Assembly: GCA_965232265.1 (NCBI GenBank) | Contig: CBDDPH010000002.1 | Span: 1,922,001 to 1,986,000, forward strand | Source: VXRD01 sp965232265 | Lineage (GTDB): Bacteria; Latescibacterota; UBA2968 | Direction of reading: 5' to 3' | Length of the DNA stretch: 64,000 bases | In this document: one piece after another, positions 51,915 through 59,973 of the stretch | How positions within the stretch are numbered: position 1 is the first letter of the stretch | How the letters are laid out: every line of letters starts with the position of its first letter | Position numbers and translations under genes: made by a program | Notes under the pieces: generated by a model | What the model was told of the DNA's origin: nothing | What the model saw: the letters and a program-made list of their open reading frames with translations, nothing else | Databases searched by the model: none

Positions 51915-52679
51915 ATGCGGATTATCACCTGGAATGTAAATGGATTGCGGGCGGCGCTTCGCAAGGGGTTTATGGGTCATATTGAAATGCTAAATCCCGA
52001 TGTGATCCTTTTGCAAGAGATTCGGGTTTTGCCCGAGCAACTGTCCCAAAGCGAGCGCAATCCCGAGGGATGGCATGTGATCTGGCATCCGGCTGAGCGC
52101 AAGGGCTATGCGGGTACAGCGGTATGGTCTCGTATGCCTTTAAGTGAGGAAGAACGCGGTGTGGGGGAGGGCGATTCCGAAGGTCGGATTTTGCGGGTGA
52201 GCACTCTGGGGATTCAATTCGTCAGTGTGTACCTGCCTTCGGGGTCATCGGGCGATGAGCGCCAGGCGATCAAGGAGTGCTGGATGGATCGCTTTCGCCC
52301 CTGGGCTGATGGTCTGGTCAAAAAACGGGTTCCCACAATTATAGGCGGTGATTTTAATATCGCGCATACCGAACGCGATATTTTTTATGCTAAAAGCAAC
52401 AAAAAAAATTCGGGTTTTTTGCCGCAGGAACGCGCGTGGATGGGCGATCTCATCGCTTCTGGCTGGCGCGATTTTACACGGGAACAATACGGCGATATTC
52501 AGGGGCCATATTCGTGGTGGTCCAATCGGGGAAGAGCCAGAGAATTGGACCGCGGTTGGCGCATCGACTATTTGTTGGGCAATGCGGCAGCCGCAAAGCG
52601 CGTTCAATCTGCCCATGTTGACCGCGAAGGCGGTATGACCATATCTGATCACGCACCGGTTATTGTGGATTTGAAATAG
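51915..52679 (+). CDS. xth: exodeoxyribonuclease III / AP endonuclease
   Basis: 254 residues. MRIITWNVNGLRAALRKGF, LLQEIRV (metal Glu), GDFNIAHTERD, RIDYLLGN and the final SDHAPVIVDL (catalytic Asp-His) are all present. It incises abasic sites and degrades DNA 3' ends in base excision repair. The upstream 129-base gap up to the start of the divergent lyase-like gene holds A/T-rich promoter-like sequence and no ORF. Confidence 0.97.
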   Translation: MRIITWNVNGLRAALRKGFMGHIEMLNPDVILLQEIRVLPEQLSQSERNPEGWHVIWHPAERKGYAGTAVWSRMPLSEEERGVGEGDSEGRILRVSTLGIQFVSVYLPSGSSGDERQAIKECWMDRFRPWADGLVKKRVPTIIGGDFNIAHTERDIFYAKSNKKNSGFLPQERAWMGDLIASGWRDFTREQYGDIQGPYSWWSNRGRARELDRGWRIDYLLGNAAAAKRVQSAHVDREGGMTISDHAPVIVDLK

Positions 52680-52701
52680 CTCATACACACAGGAGGTTTC
52701 T

Positions 52702-54132
52702 ATGCACACTCTCGAAACACATCCTTTTGCAGCGTTATTTGGCATTGATGAAAGCGTGGCCGCGCAGGCATTGTCCCAAGCGATGTGCCGAGGTGCCGAA
52801 TTTGCCGATCTGTATTTTCAGTATGTGCGTACGACGTCACTCAGTTTGGAAGATGGGATTGTTTCCAGCGCCAATACAGGCGTCGATCAGGGCGTGGGGA
52901 TTCGCGCGGTGATTGGGGATCAGGTCGGCTATGCTTTTTCCGAGCGTTTAGAGGCAGATGCGATCTATAAGGCTGCTCGGACAGCGGCTGCAATAGCAGA
53001 GGGCACAAAGAATATGCCGCCGCAACACCTGCAGGGCAGAGAGGTTGACAATTATTACGCGATTGACCGCGACTGGGACGAGATCAATATTACCGAACGC
53101 CTGCCACTGGTGCAAAATGCAGAGACGATGACTCGCGCGATGGATCCCACAATAGAAAAGGTGTCTGTGGGGTGGATGGACAGGGATGAGCGCGTGCTCA
53201 TTGTGACCAGCGATGGTGTTTTCAGTACGGATCGGCGGCCTATGGCGACGCTGTATTGCTCGGTGACGGCCAACAAGAATGGCGTGCGGCAGAGCAATGG
53301 GGCTTCGGTTTCTCGGCGCGAGGGCATTGGCTATTTTACCGAAGAGAATATCAAAGCGGTCTGTCAAAAGGCGGTTGACCGCACGATGATTCTCTTTGAA
53401 GCGCAGCGTCCACCTGCTGGCGAAATGCCGGTGGTGCTCGCGGCAGGCGCTTCGGGCATCTTGCTCCACGAGGCAATTGGGCACGGTCTGGAAGCGGATT
53501 TCAACCGCAAGGGCACGTCTATTTACGCCACGATGATGAACGAGAAGGTCGCCCCGGATTTTGTCACGATTGTCGATGACGGTTTGCAGGAAAATGATCG
53601 CGGTGCGCTCAATGTAGATGACGAGGGCCAGGCGACTGCGTGTACGACGCTTATTGAAAACGGCGTCTTAAAAAGCTATTTGCACGACCGCATTTCGGCA
53701 AAACACTACGGGGTTGCACCCACGGGGTCGGGCCGGCGTGAGAGCTTTCGGCATGTTCCCATGCCGCGGATGCGATCTACGTATATGCTCGACGGCCCCC
53801 ACGCCCGAGACGAGATTATTCGCGCTGTCGATTACGGCATTATTGCCGATACGTTTACCAATGGACAGGTGCAAATTGGCGCGGGCGATTTTACTTTTTA
53901 TATCAAGAATGGATGGCTTATCGAAGGCGGCAAAATTACTGCGCCGATCAAGGATGTCAATATTATTGGCAATGGTCCCGAGGCTTTGAAAAATGTGGTT
54001 ATGGCAGCAGGCGATGCCGTGTTGGACGATGGTAGCTGGACGTGTGGAAAAAATGGCCAGGGCGTGCCCGTTTCGATGGGCGTTCCGACGATGCTGGTGG
54101 AAAAAAGTATGACTGTGGGGGGGGTGAACTAA
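52702..54132 (+). CDS. tldD: TldD metalloprotease subunit
   Basis: 476 residues. The zinc motif HEAIGHGLE (HExxxH) lies in GASGILLHEAIGHGLEAD. With PmbA/TldE it forms the TldD/E protease that opens modified peptides, including RiPP precursors and some antitoxins. AGGAGG 8 bases before the ATG. The stop overlaps the next start (TAATG), so the subunits are translationally coupled. No peptide precursor gene is adjacent. Confidence 0.96.
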   Translation: MHTLETHPFAALFGIDESVAAQALSQAMCRGAEFADLYFQYVRTTSLSLEDGIVSSANTGVDQGVGIRAVIGDQVGYAFSERLEADAIYKAARTAAAIAEGTKNMPPQHLQGREVDNYYAIDRDWDEINITERLPLVQNAETMTRAMDPTIEKVSVGWMDRDERVLIVTSDGVFSTDRRPMATLYCSVTANKNGVRQSNGASVSRREGIGYFTEENIKAVCQKAVDRTMILFEAQRPPAGEMPVVLAAGASGILLHEAIGHGLEADFNRKGTSIYATMMNEKVAPDFVTIVDDGLQENDRGALNVDDEGQATACTTLIENGVLKSYLHDRISAKHYGVAPTGSGRRESFRHVPMPRMRSTYMLDGPHARDEIIRAVDYGIIADTFTNGQVQIGAGDFTFYIKNGWLIEGGKITAPIKDVNIIGNGPEALKNVVMAAGDAVLDDGSWTCGKNGQGVPVSMGVPTMLVEKSMTVGGVN

Positions 54133-55448
54133 TGGAACGAGAACTTCTCCAGCAGGCAGAACAGGCGGTTGAGCAGGCGCGAAGAGCAGGTGCGAATGAC
54201 GCGATAGCGCGGGTGCGGGATGAAAACAGCACGGAGTACACGTATCGCGATGGGAATATTGAGCAGGTTCAACAAAGTGCGACCCGCGGCTTGAGCATTC
54301 AATTGTATGTCAATGGGCGGTATTCGACCCACCAGACCTCGGATTTGCGTGCGGTATCTGTTGCCCGATTTATCGAAGACGCGGTTGCGCTGACGCAACA
54401 TCTGGCCGAAGATCCGCATCGCGTTATTCCCGATGCTGCGCTGTATGCGAATCGCCCGGGTAATGATCTGCAATCGGACGATGCTGCGGTGCGCGATCTG
54501 CCCCGCGAAGCGTGTATCGATTGGCTGAAAAAGATGGATGCTATCACCCATACAGATGACCGGGTGGTGAGTGCTACCGCTGATTTCTACTATGGCTGGA
54601 ATACGTCGGCTCGGGTGAGTTCAAATGGATTTTCGGGGATGCAGAGCGGGAGTTCGATAGGCTATGGCGCGAGTGTGACGCTCAAAGAGGGCGCGCATGG
54701 GCGTCCCGAAGATCATCGCTATGTGCGGGCGCATCATTTGTCGGATTTGCCCGATCCTGAGACGGTTGCGCGGGAGGGTCTCGACCGCGCGATTTCCCGA
54801 TTGGGTAGTGAAAAAGCGCCGAGTGGACAGGCGACTATGGTGGTTGATCCCGAAGCGGGCGGGCGTTTGATGGGCGCGATATGGGGCGCGTTGCAGGCGC
54901 GCAGCATTCAGCAGAATCGGTCTTTTCTCGCGGATAAAAAAGACGCGCAAATTGCCAGTCCGCTCCTGTCGGTGACCGATGATCCCCTGATGGTGCGCGG
55001 TCTCGCATCTCGGCATTACGATGGCGAGGGCATTTCGGCAAAGCGCAGGTGTATCGTGGATCAGGGCGTTTTGCAAATGTATTATGTCGATACGTATTAC
55101 GGGCGCAAACTCGGCTGGGAGCCTACAACGGGAATGTCGTCTAATCTCGTTTTTGCACCGGGCGATAAAGATCTCAATGGTCTAATTGCAGAGATTAAAG
55201 ACGGCTTTCACGTCACGTCGTGGCTCGGTGGCAATGCCGATACGACGACTGGAGATTTTTCCTACGGTTTTCGCGGCTTTCGCATTGCCAACGGGCAGAA
55301 AACGGGTGCGGTATCGGAAATGAATATCGCCGGCAATTTTCTCGATCTGTTGCAAAATCTCGTCGCCGTGGGCAATGATCCCAATGTCTATTCCAGCATG
55401 CAAACCCCCACGTTGGTTTTTGACAATGTGGCGTTTAGCGGGTTGTAG
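54132..55448 (+). CDS. pmbA: PmbA/TldE-family protein
   Basis: 438 residues, homologous to TldD but without the HExxxH motif, as expected for the TldE partner. YVDTYYGRKLGWEPTTGMSS and ADTTTGDFSYGFRGF are family landmarks. The start overlaps the tldD stop. The last codons TTG TAG run directly into palindrome P7, whose GTAG flank gives the stop. Confidence 0.94.
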   Translation: MERELLQQAEQAVEQARRAGANDAIARVRDENSTEYTYRDGNIEQVQQSATRGLSIQLYVNGRYSTHQTSDLRAVSVARFIEDAVALTQHLAEDPHRVIPDAALYANRPGNDLQSDDAAVRDLPREACIDWLKKMDAITHTDDRVVSATADFYYGWNTSARVSSNGFSGMQSGSSIGYGASVTLKEGAHGRPEDHRYVRAHHLSDLPDPETVAREGLDRAISRLGSEKAPSGQATMVVDPEAGGRLMGAIWGALQARSIQQNRSFLADKKDAQIASPLLSVTDDPLMVRGLASRHYDGEGISAKRRCIVDQGVLQMYYVDTYYGRKLGWEPTTGMSSNLVFAPGDKDLNGLIAEIKDGFHVTSWLGGNADTTTGDFSYGFRGFRIANGQKTGAVSEMNIAGNFLDLLQNLVAVGNDPNVYSSMQTPTLVFDNVAFSGL

Positions 55449-55470
55449 GGACGGGTTTCTACCCCGTCCG
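55446..55470. repeat. intergenic palindrome P7, supplies a stop codon
   Basis: Arms GGACGGG and CCCGTCC around TTTCTAC; the preceding GTAG holds the pmbA stop. It is followed by the CCCAACCACCCAACCCC motif and then the rsmB ribosome site GGAGG. Confidence 0.75.
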
Positions 55471-55514
55471 TCGGTGGTCGGTCCCAACCACCCAACCCCT
55501 GCGGGAGGTGCCTG

Positions 55515-56795
55515 ATGTCTGCCACGTCAAAAACGCCGCGCCATATTGCGCTGGATATTCTCTGTCGCGTTGAACGGGGCGCGTATCTCGACCGCTTGCT
55601 CGACGCGCAGCGCAATCGCCTGCCCGATCCCGATGGCGATTTGCTCCAACAACTCGTGCGGGGTACGCTGACCTATCGGGCGCGTCTCGACCATATTTTG
55701 ACGCCCTATCTCAAAAAATCCCTGTCCAGACAGCACGCAAAACTCCGCAATCTCCTGCGCCTCGGCGTTTATCAACTCCAGTATCTCGACCGCATACCGC
55801 CTTATGCGGTTGTTTCCGAATCCGTTATTCTCGCCCGTCACATTCTCGGGGAGCCGATTGCCAAACTGGTCAATGCCGTGTTGCGCGGTGTGGCCGAGAA
55901 TCGCCAGCCTGCTGTTTTTCCCGATTTTGAGCGCGATCCCGTCGCATATTTCGCTGTTACGACATCACATCCCCGGTGGCTCGTCGCGCGGTGGATCAAA
56001 CGCTACGGCATAGATGAAACACGCGCCCTGTGTGAATTTGACAATGCTCAACCCGTTCTGACCATTCGCCCCAATGCGTTGCGAACGACGCCCGATGCCC
56101 TGCGCGAACAACTCGCGCTCGAAGGGATTGACACCGAATTGTCCGCATCCGACCTCCTCGCCGTATCCCATGTAGGTCATCTTTTTCAGAGCAGGGCTTA
56201 TTGCGATGGTCTCTTTAGCGTTCAAGGCGCGGGGGCTGCACTGGTTGTTCCCCTGCTCGATCCGCAACCCGGCGAGGCGGTTCTCGATGTGTGCAGTGCG
56301 CCCGGTGGCAAAACCACTGCTATGGCCGAGCGTATGAAAAATCGGGGTTTTATTCTCGCTACAGATCTCTATCCTCGCCGTCTCGACATGCTCAAAAAAA
56401 ATACGCACCGGCTCGGGATTACGTGTGTTTGCCCACTCGCTGCCGATGCGCGTTATTTGGCTGTCAATCGCTTATTTGACCGCGTTCTGGTCGATGCGCC
56501 CTGTTCCTCGCTGGGTATTCTGAATCACCATCCCGACCTGCGCTGGCGGAAGTGTGATATTCACGGTCTTGCGTGCTTGCAGCGGACGCTTCTCGATAGC
56601 GCAGCTAATTACGTGCGTCCGGGCGGCGTTCTCGTTTACAGCACTTGCACGCTTGAACCGGAGGAAAATGAGCGCGTTGTCGAAGCCTTTTTAAGCGCTC
56701 ATCCAGATTTTAGAATCACCCATCCCTATCTGCAATTGCTGCCCCATCAAACTGGTCATGACGGTGTTTTTGCCGCGCGGTTGAAACGCGGATGA
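55515..56795 (+). CDS. rsmB: 16S rRNA (cytosine-5)-methyltransferase B
   Basis: 426 residues. An N-terminal NusB-like domain (LLQQLVRGTLTYRARLDHIL) precedes the methyltransferase: VLDVCSAPGGKTTAMAE binds SAM, VDAPCSSLGILNHHPDLRW holds the motif IV Cys and YSTCTLEPEENE the catalytic Cys. It methylates C967-equivalent of 16S rRNA. GGAGG 7 bases before the ATG. An interspersed repeat starts right after its stop. Confidence 0.96.
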   Translation: MSATSKTPRHIALDILCRVERGAYLDRLLDAQRNRLPDPDGDLLQQLVRGTLTYRARLDHILTPYLKKSLSRQHAKLRNLLRLGVYQLQYLDRIPPYAVVSESVILARHILGEPIAKLVNAVLRGVAENRQPAVFPDFERDPVAYFAVTTSHPRWLVARWIKRYGIDETRALCEFDNAQPVLTIRPNALRTTPDALREQLALEGIDTELSASDLLAVSHVGHLFQSRAYCDGLFSVQGAGAALVVPLLDPQPGEAVLDVCSAPGGKTTAMAERMKNRGFILATDLYPRRLDMLKKNTHRLGITCVCPLAADARYLAVNRLFDRVLVDAPCSSLGILNHHPDLRWRKCDIHGLACLQRTLLDSAANYVRPGGVLVYSTCTLEPEENERVVEAFLSAHPDFRITHPYLQLLPHQTGHDGVFAARLKRG

Positions 56796-56807
56796 TTTGA
56801 GCGTTTC

Positions 56808-56884
56808 ACGCAGAAAAAACGCGAATGAGCGGTGTACAACTGGTCGCCTCTCAGACCAGTTCATTTGAGTGTTTCACGCAGATG
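56808..56884. repeat. interspersed hairpin repeat, copy A3
   Basis: Same flanks as A2, but the stem is AACTGGTC/GACCAGTT with an 8-base loop: the stem sequence differs on both arms and still pairs. A partial copy of the right flank (TTTGAGCGTTTCACGCAG) precedes it, so flank and element are in tandem. Confidence 0.85.
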
Positions 56885-56885
56885 T

Positions 56886-56910
56886 GTAGGGGCGAAAAAT
56901 TTTTCGCCCG
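56886..56910. repeat. intergenic palindrome P8
   Basis: Perfect 20-base palindrome GGGCGAAAAATTTTTCGCCC preceded by GTAG, directly beside repeat A3. Twin of P5. Confidence 0.85.
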
Positions 56911-56929
56911 TCGTTGGAATTCGTCCCAT

Positions 56930-58414
56930 TTAAGCCAATTCGTAGTGGCCGGGATCAGGTCGTGGCACTGGCAGGGCATCTTCGGTGTTGATGCTCCAGT
57001 CGGCCAGTCGCAGGCGCATGGCGGCGAGGGCGTCGCGATGTTGTTCTTCGTCGATCACATTGACCAACTCGCCTGGGTCGGCGACGAGGTCGTAGAGTTC
57101 GTCGCGGTCTCCCATGGGGTCGTGGACGTATTTCCACTGGCGGGTGCGGACCATCTTGCACCGACCGGCTGCCTCGCGCCACTGCAAGGTGTCAATTAGG
57201 GTCTTGCGGCCCCAGGGTTGAGGCAGTTTTTCCAGGTCGGCCATCGTAAAGAGCGGGCCTCCGCTTCCGTATTCGGAGAAAGTCGCGTCCCGGGGTGCGG
57301 CTGTGGTCACAGTGGGCAGCGGTATTCCGTGCATGGAAGGTGGTTGGGCCATTCCTTGCAGTTGCAACAGCGTGGGCACGATGTCGATCAGATTGGCCAT
57401 GCTCTGGTCACGCACTCCGGCGGTGACTTGCCCGGGCCAGGAGACGATCAGCGGCACCCGCGTCAGGCTGTCGTAGAAGACCCCACCCTTGCACTGCATG
57501 GCGTGTTCCCCCATAAAGTCGCCGTGGTCCGAGCAAAAGACGACAATCGTCCGCTCTCGCAGCCCCAGGGCGTCGAGTTTGTCGAGTATTTGGCCGAGTG
57601 CGTCGTCGATAAAGCGCACCATACCAAAATACGAGGCCATAACGCCGTAGAGATCTTCTATCGGGTCGCGGCGCACCCCCAGCATCTGGTAGAGCACGCG
57701 GTTGCGCTCGGGCGCGCGTTCGTCGTCAAATTCGTCGTCGCGCCAGGGGGGGAGGTCGATGTTTTCGGGCGGAAACATGGCCGCGTACTCGGCCGGGCAC
57801 AGCCACGGTTCGTGTGGATCGGGAAAGGAGACCCACAGGGCAAAGGGCTGGTCCCGGTACTTTTCGATAAAGCGCGTGGTCTGTCCGGCGATCAGGCCGG
57901 TGGAGTGGTCCTCCAGTGGCAACTCGGAGGTGCCGTAGCTGAAGCGGGGGTTCTGGTGGGCGAGTTCGCGATGTGCGGCGGCGACCTTGCGGCGACCTTC
58001 TGCCGGGCGGAACCAGTCCATACCCCGCGTCTCTTCGCCCCGACCACCGTGGGTAAAGGGATTCCACACGTCGAAGAGGGCCAAATCTTCCTCCCGCTGG
58101 AAGCAGTGGTTTTTGCCGATCAAGCCCGTGGCATAACCCGCCGCTTTCCAGAGTTGCCAGGCGTGTTCGGCACCGGCTGGCATCAAGGTCTGGTTGCGTC
58201 GGCCCCCGTGCGAATGGGGAAACTGCGAGGTCCAAAATGAGATGCGTGCCGGCACGCAGAGCGGGTGTGGGGTAATGGCGTTTTCAAAGAGGACGCCGCT
58301 GGCGGCCAGGCGTTCCATCGACGGGGTTTGACAAAAGGTGTTGCCGTAGAGATGGCTGGCCGTGGCGCGCTGCTGGTCGGTCATGATGACGAGGATGTTG
58401 GGGCGGTCTGTCAT
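56930..58414 (-). CDS. sulfatase (type I, formylglycine-dependent)
   Basis: 494 residues. RPNILVIMTDQQRATASHLYG gives the N-terminal metal Asp; the formylglycine Cys is in HPLCVPARISFW; FCSDHGDFMGEHAMQCKGG has further metal ligands. No signal peptide is evident, so it may act inside the cell on imported sulfated sugars. Bases are visibly richer in G and C than in the flanking genes, which may mean recent transfer. It is followed in the same direction by nothing but repeats, and preceded by the ATP sulfurylase gene 19 bases upstream. Confidence 0.94.
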   Translation of the reverse strand: MTDRPNILVIMTDQQRATASHLYGNTFCQTPSMERLAASGVLFENAITPHPLCVPARISFWTSQFPHSHGGRRNQTLMPAGAEHAWQLWKAAGYATGLIGKNHCFQREEDLALFDVWNPFTHGGRGEETRGMDWFRPAEGRRKVAAAHRELAHQNPRFSYGTSELPLEDHSTGLIAGQTTRFIEKYRDQPFALWVSFPDPHEPWLCPAEYAAMFPPENIDLPPWRDDEFDDERAPERNRVLYQMLGVRRDPIEDLYGVMASYFGMVRFIDDALGQILDKLDALGLRERTIVVFCSDHGDFMGEHAMQCKGGVFYDSLTRVPLIVSWPGQVTAGVRDQSMANLIDIVPTLLQLQGMAQPPSMHGIPLPTVTTAAPRDATFSEYGSGGPLFTMADLEKLPQPWGRKTLIDTLQWREAAGRCKMVRTRQWKYVHDPMGDRDELYDLVADPGELVNVIDEEQHRDALAAMRLRLADWSINTEDALPVPRPDPGHYELA

Positions 58415-58433
58415 GGTGTTCTGCCTCGTTTTG

Positions 58434-59696
58434 TTATGCGGTTGCCGACATGGCTTTGCTCAATATTTCCGATGTGCTCGGGCGCATGATTCGGGGATCG
58501 ACTTGTTCGCCGTTGCTGAGTGTGTCGCGCACTTGAGAGCCGGAAATAAAGACCGGTTGTTCATCGGGGTGATGTTCCATCAAATCCACGCGGCCAAGGG
58601 ATTCGTAATAGGCGGCAAACCCAACGTTCACGGGCTGAATTTGGAGGTCGCCATTCAGGCGCTCAAAAATTTCCTGTGCATCGAAGTCCCCCCAGATCGC
58701 GCTGCCGTCATGATAGGGGGCATCGGCGTGTTTGCGCCCGATGATGATGTCGGTGAATCCAAAGTTCTGGCGGTAAATGGCGTGCATGACGGCTTCTTTT
58801 GGTCCGGCGTAGAACATTTTGATGTCCAAGCCGAGCAAAATGACTCTGTCCGGTACGGATTCCCCGCGTTTTTGCCAGAGCGCCACGTCGCTATCCCCTT
58901 CGCCCAGTCCCCGAGATGCGATGAGTGATTCGTAGGTTTGCATGCGAATTTCTGCGTTCACGTCGTCCGATTTGGTTTCGCCCACGAGGGGATTTAAGCA
59001 CGCGCCTGCGTTGTGTCCCTGGCGCAGAAGGGTTTCCAAGCCATATACCAGCGCGTATTCGTGTGCCCGATGCAGGGCATTGCGCGTTTGAAATGCCACA
59101 ACGCGGTTCCAGCCTTTTTGCGCGAGGAGGGGCCTGACTTCTCGCGGGCTGAGTACGTATTGTCCAAAATGTGGATTTTTGGGTTGGGGTAGCACTTGAA
59201 TTTCACCGCCGAGGAGATGGGTCTTGTCGGCATCGCCATTCAGGACCATATCGGCTCCAGGGTGGTCTGTGCGGTCGGTTAAATATACGCGCTGGAGATA
59301 TTTGGTTTTGTCCCATTCAAAGATGTCGCTGATGTCCAACACCGCCACGATTTCGCCAGATGTGTTTTCCAAAGCGACTTTTTGTCCAATCGATAGGGTT
59401 TGGGCGAAGTCGGAACGGATGGGCAGTGATATTGGGATCGTCCAGGCATAACGCTTGCCCTTCACTTCGATGACGGATTCGTCGAGCACGCGATGATAGG
59501 CTTGTGCGTCCATCGGGCCTGTGAGCGGACTCAAGCCGCCGTCGCCAAAACGATAGACTGAGGAGAGATCGGCATCGCTGACTGGAACGCGCGTCAGTCC
59601 ATTTGCTCTGGACAAAAATGTGTCAACATCTGCTGCCATGCGATTGACTGGTTCGGATAGCCCGCCGTGGGGGGCAATCAGGTGTGTATCGGACAT
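58434..59696 (-). CDS. sat: sulfate adenylyltransferase (ATP sulfurylase)
   Basis: 420 residues. The ATP site is FQTRNALHRAHEYAL (HxxH), followed by GRKHADAPYHDG, the place of the family's GRDHAG. The C-terminal zinc-site and GSQVRDTLSNGE segment are present. It forms APS from sulfate and ATP, or the reverse in sulfite oxidation. With the sulfatase gene just downstream, sulfate freed from glycans could be activated. No APS kinase or reductase is in the window. Start followed by a T-rich leader; no strong ribosome site. Confidence 0.93.
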   Translation of the reverse strand: MSDTHLIAPHGGLSEPVNRMAADVDTFLSRANGLTRVPVSDADLSSVYRFGDGGLSPLTGPMDAQAYHRVLDESVIEVKGKRYAWTIPISLPIRSDFAQTLSIGQKVALENTSGEIVAVLDISDIFEWDKTKYLQRVYLTDRTDHPGADMVLNGDADKTHLLGGEIQVLPQPKNPHFGQYVLSPREVRPLLAQKGWNRVVAFQTRNALHRAHEYALVYGLETLLRQGHNAGACLNPLVGETKSDDVNAEIRMQTYESLIASRGLGEGDSDVALWQKRGESVPDRVILLGLDIKMFYAGPKEAVMHAIYRQNFGFTDIIIGRKHADAPYHDGSAIWGDFDAQEIFERLNGDLQIQPVNVGFAAYYESLGRVDLMEHHPDEQPVFISGSQVRDTLSNGEQVDPRIMRPSTSEILSKAMSATA

Positions 59697-59788
59697 TCAG
59701 ATAAACCTCCAGTATTGTTTTTGATATTCTTAATTTACTAATGCGAATAAAGAGTAGAAAACATGGTGCAATAACAAGCAAAACCTTT

Positions 59789-59868
59789 CTGGATTGCGGC
59801 TAAAACCATGCCGCAATGACGGGGGCTATTCCTACCGTCACGCCTGCATGCCTTAAGCAGGCGTCCAG
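59789..59868. repeat. intergenic compound-hairpin element B2
   Basis: 80 bases, CTGGA to TCCAG. Three nested or successive stems are visible: TTGCGGC/GCCGCAA, TGACGG/CCGTCA and GCCTGC/GCAGGC. The ATGCCGCAATGAC and AAGCAGGCGTCCAG blocks match B1. It lies in the 277-base gap between the ATP sulfurylase and the propeller gene; no ORF is there. Confidence 0.72.
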
Positions 59869-59973
59869 GATGGGAGGCGTTGCTTTCAACCCTTAATTGG
59901 CATTACTAAGTGGTGAATATATCTTTGCCCCATTTTCTGTCAAGAAATAAAGCGGTTTTGGGCATTTTCTGCT

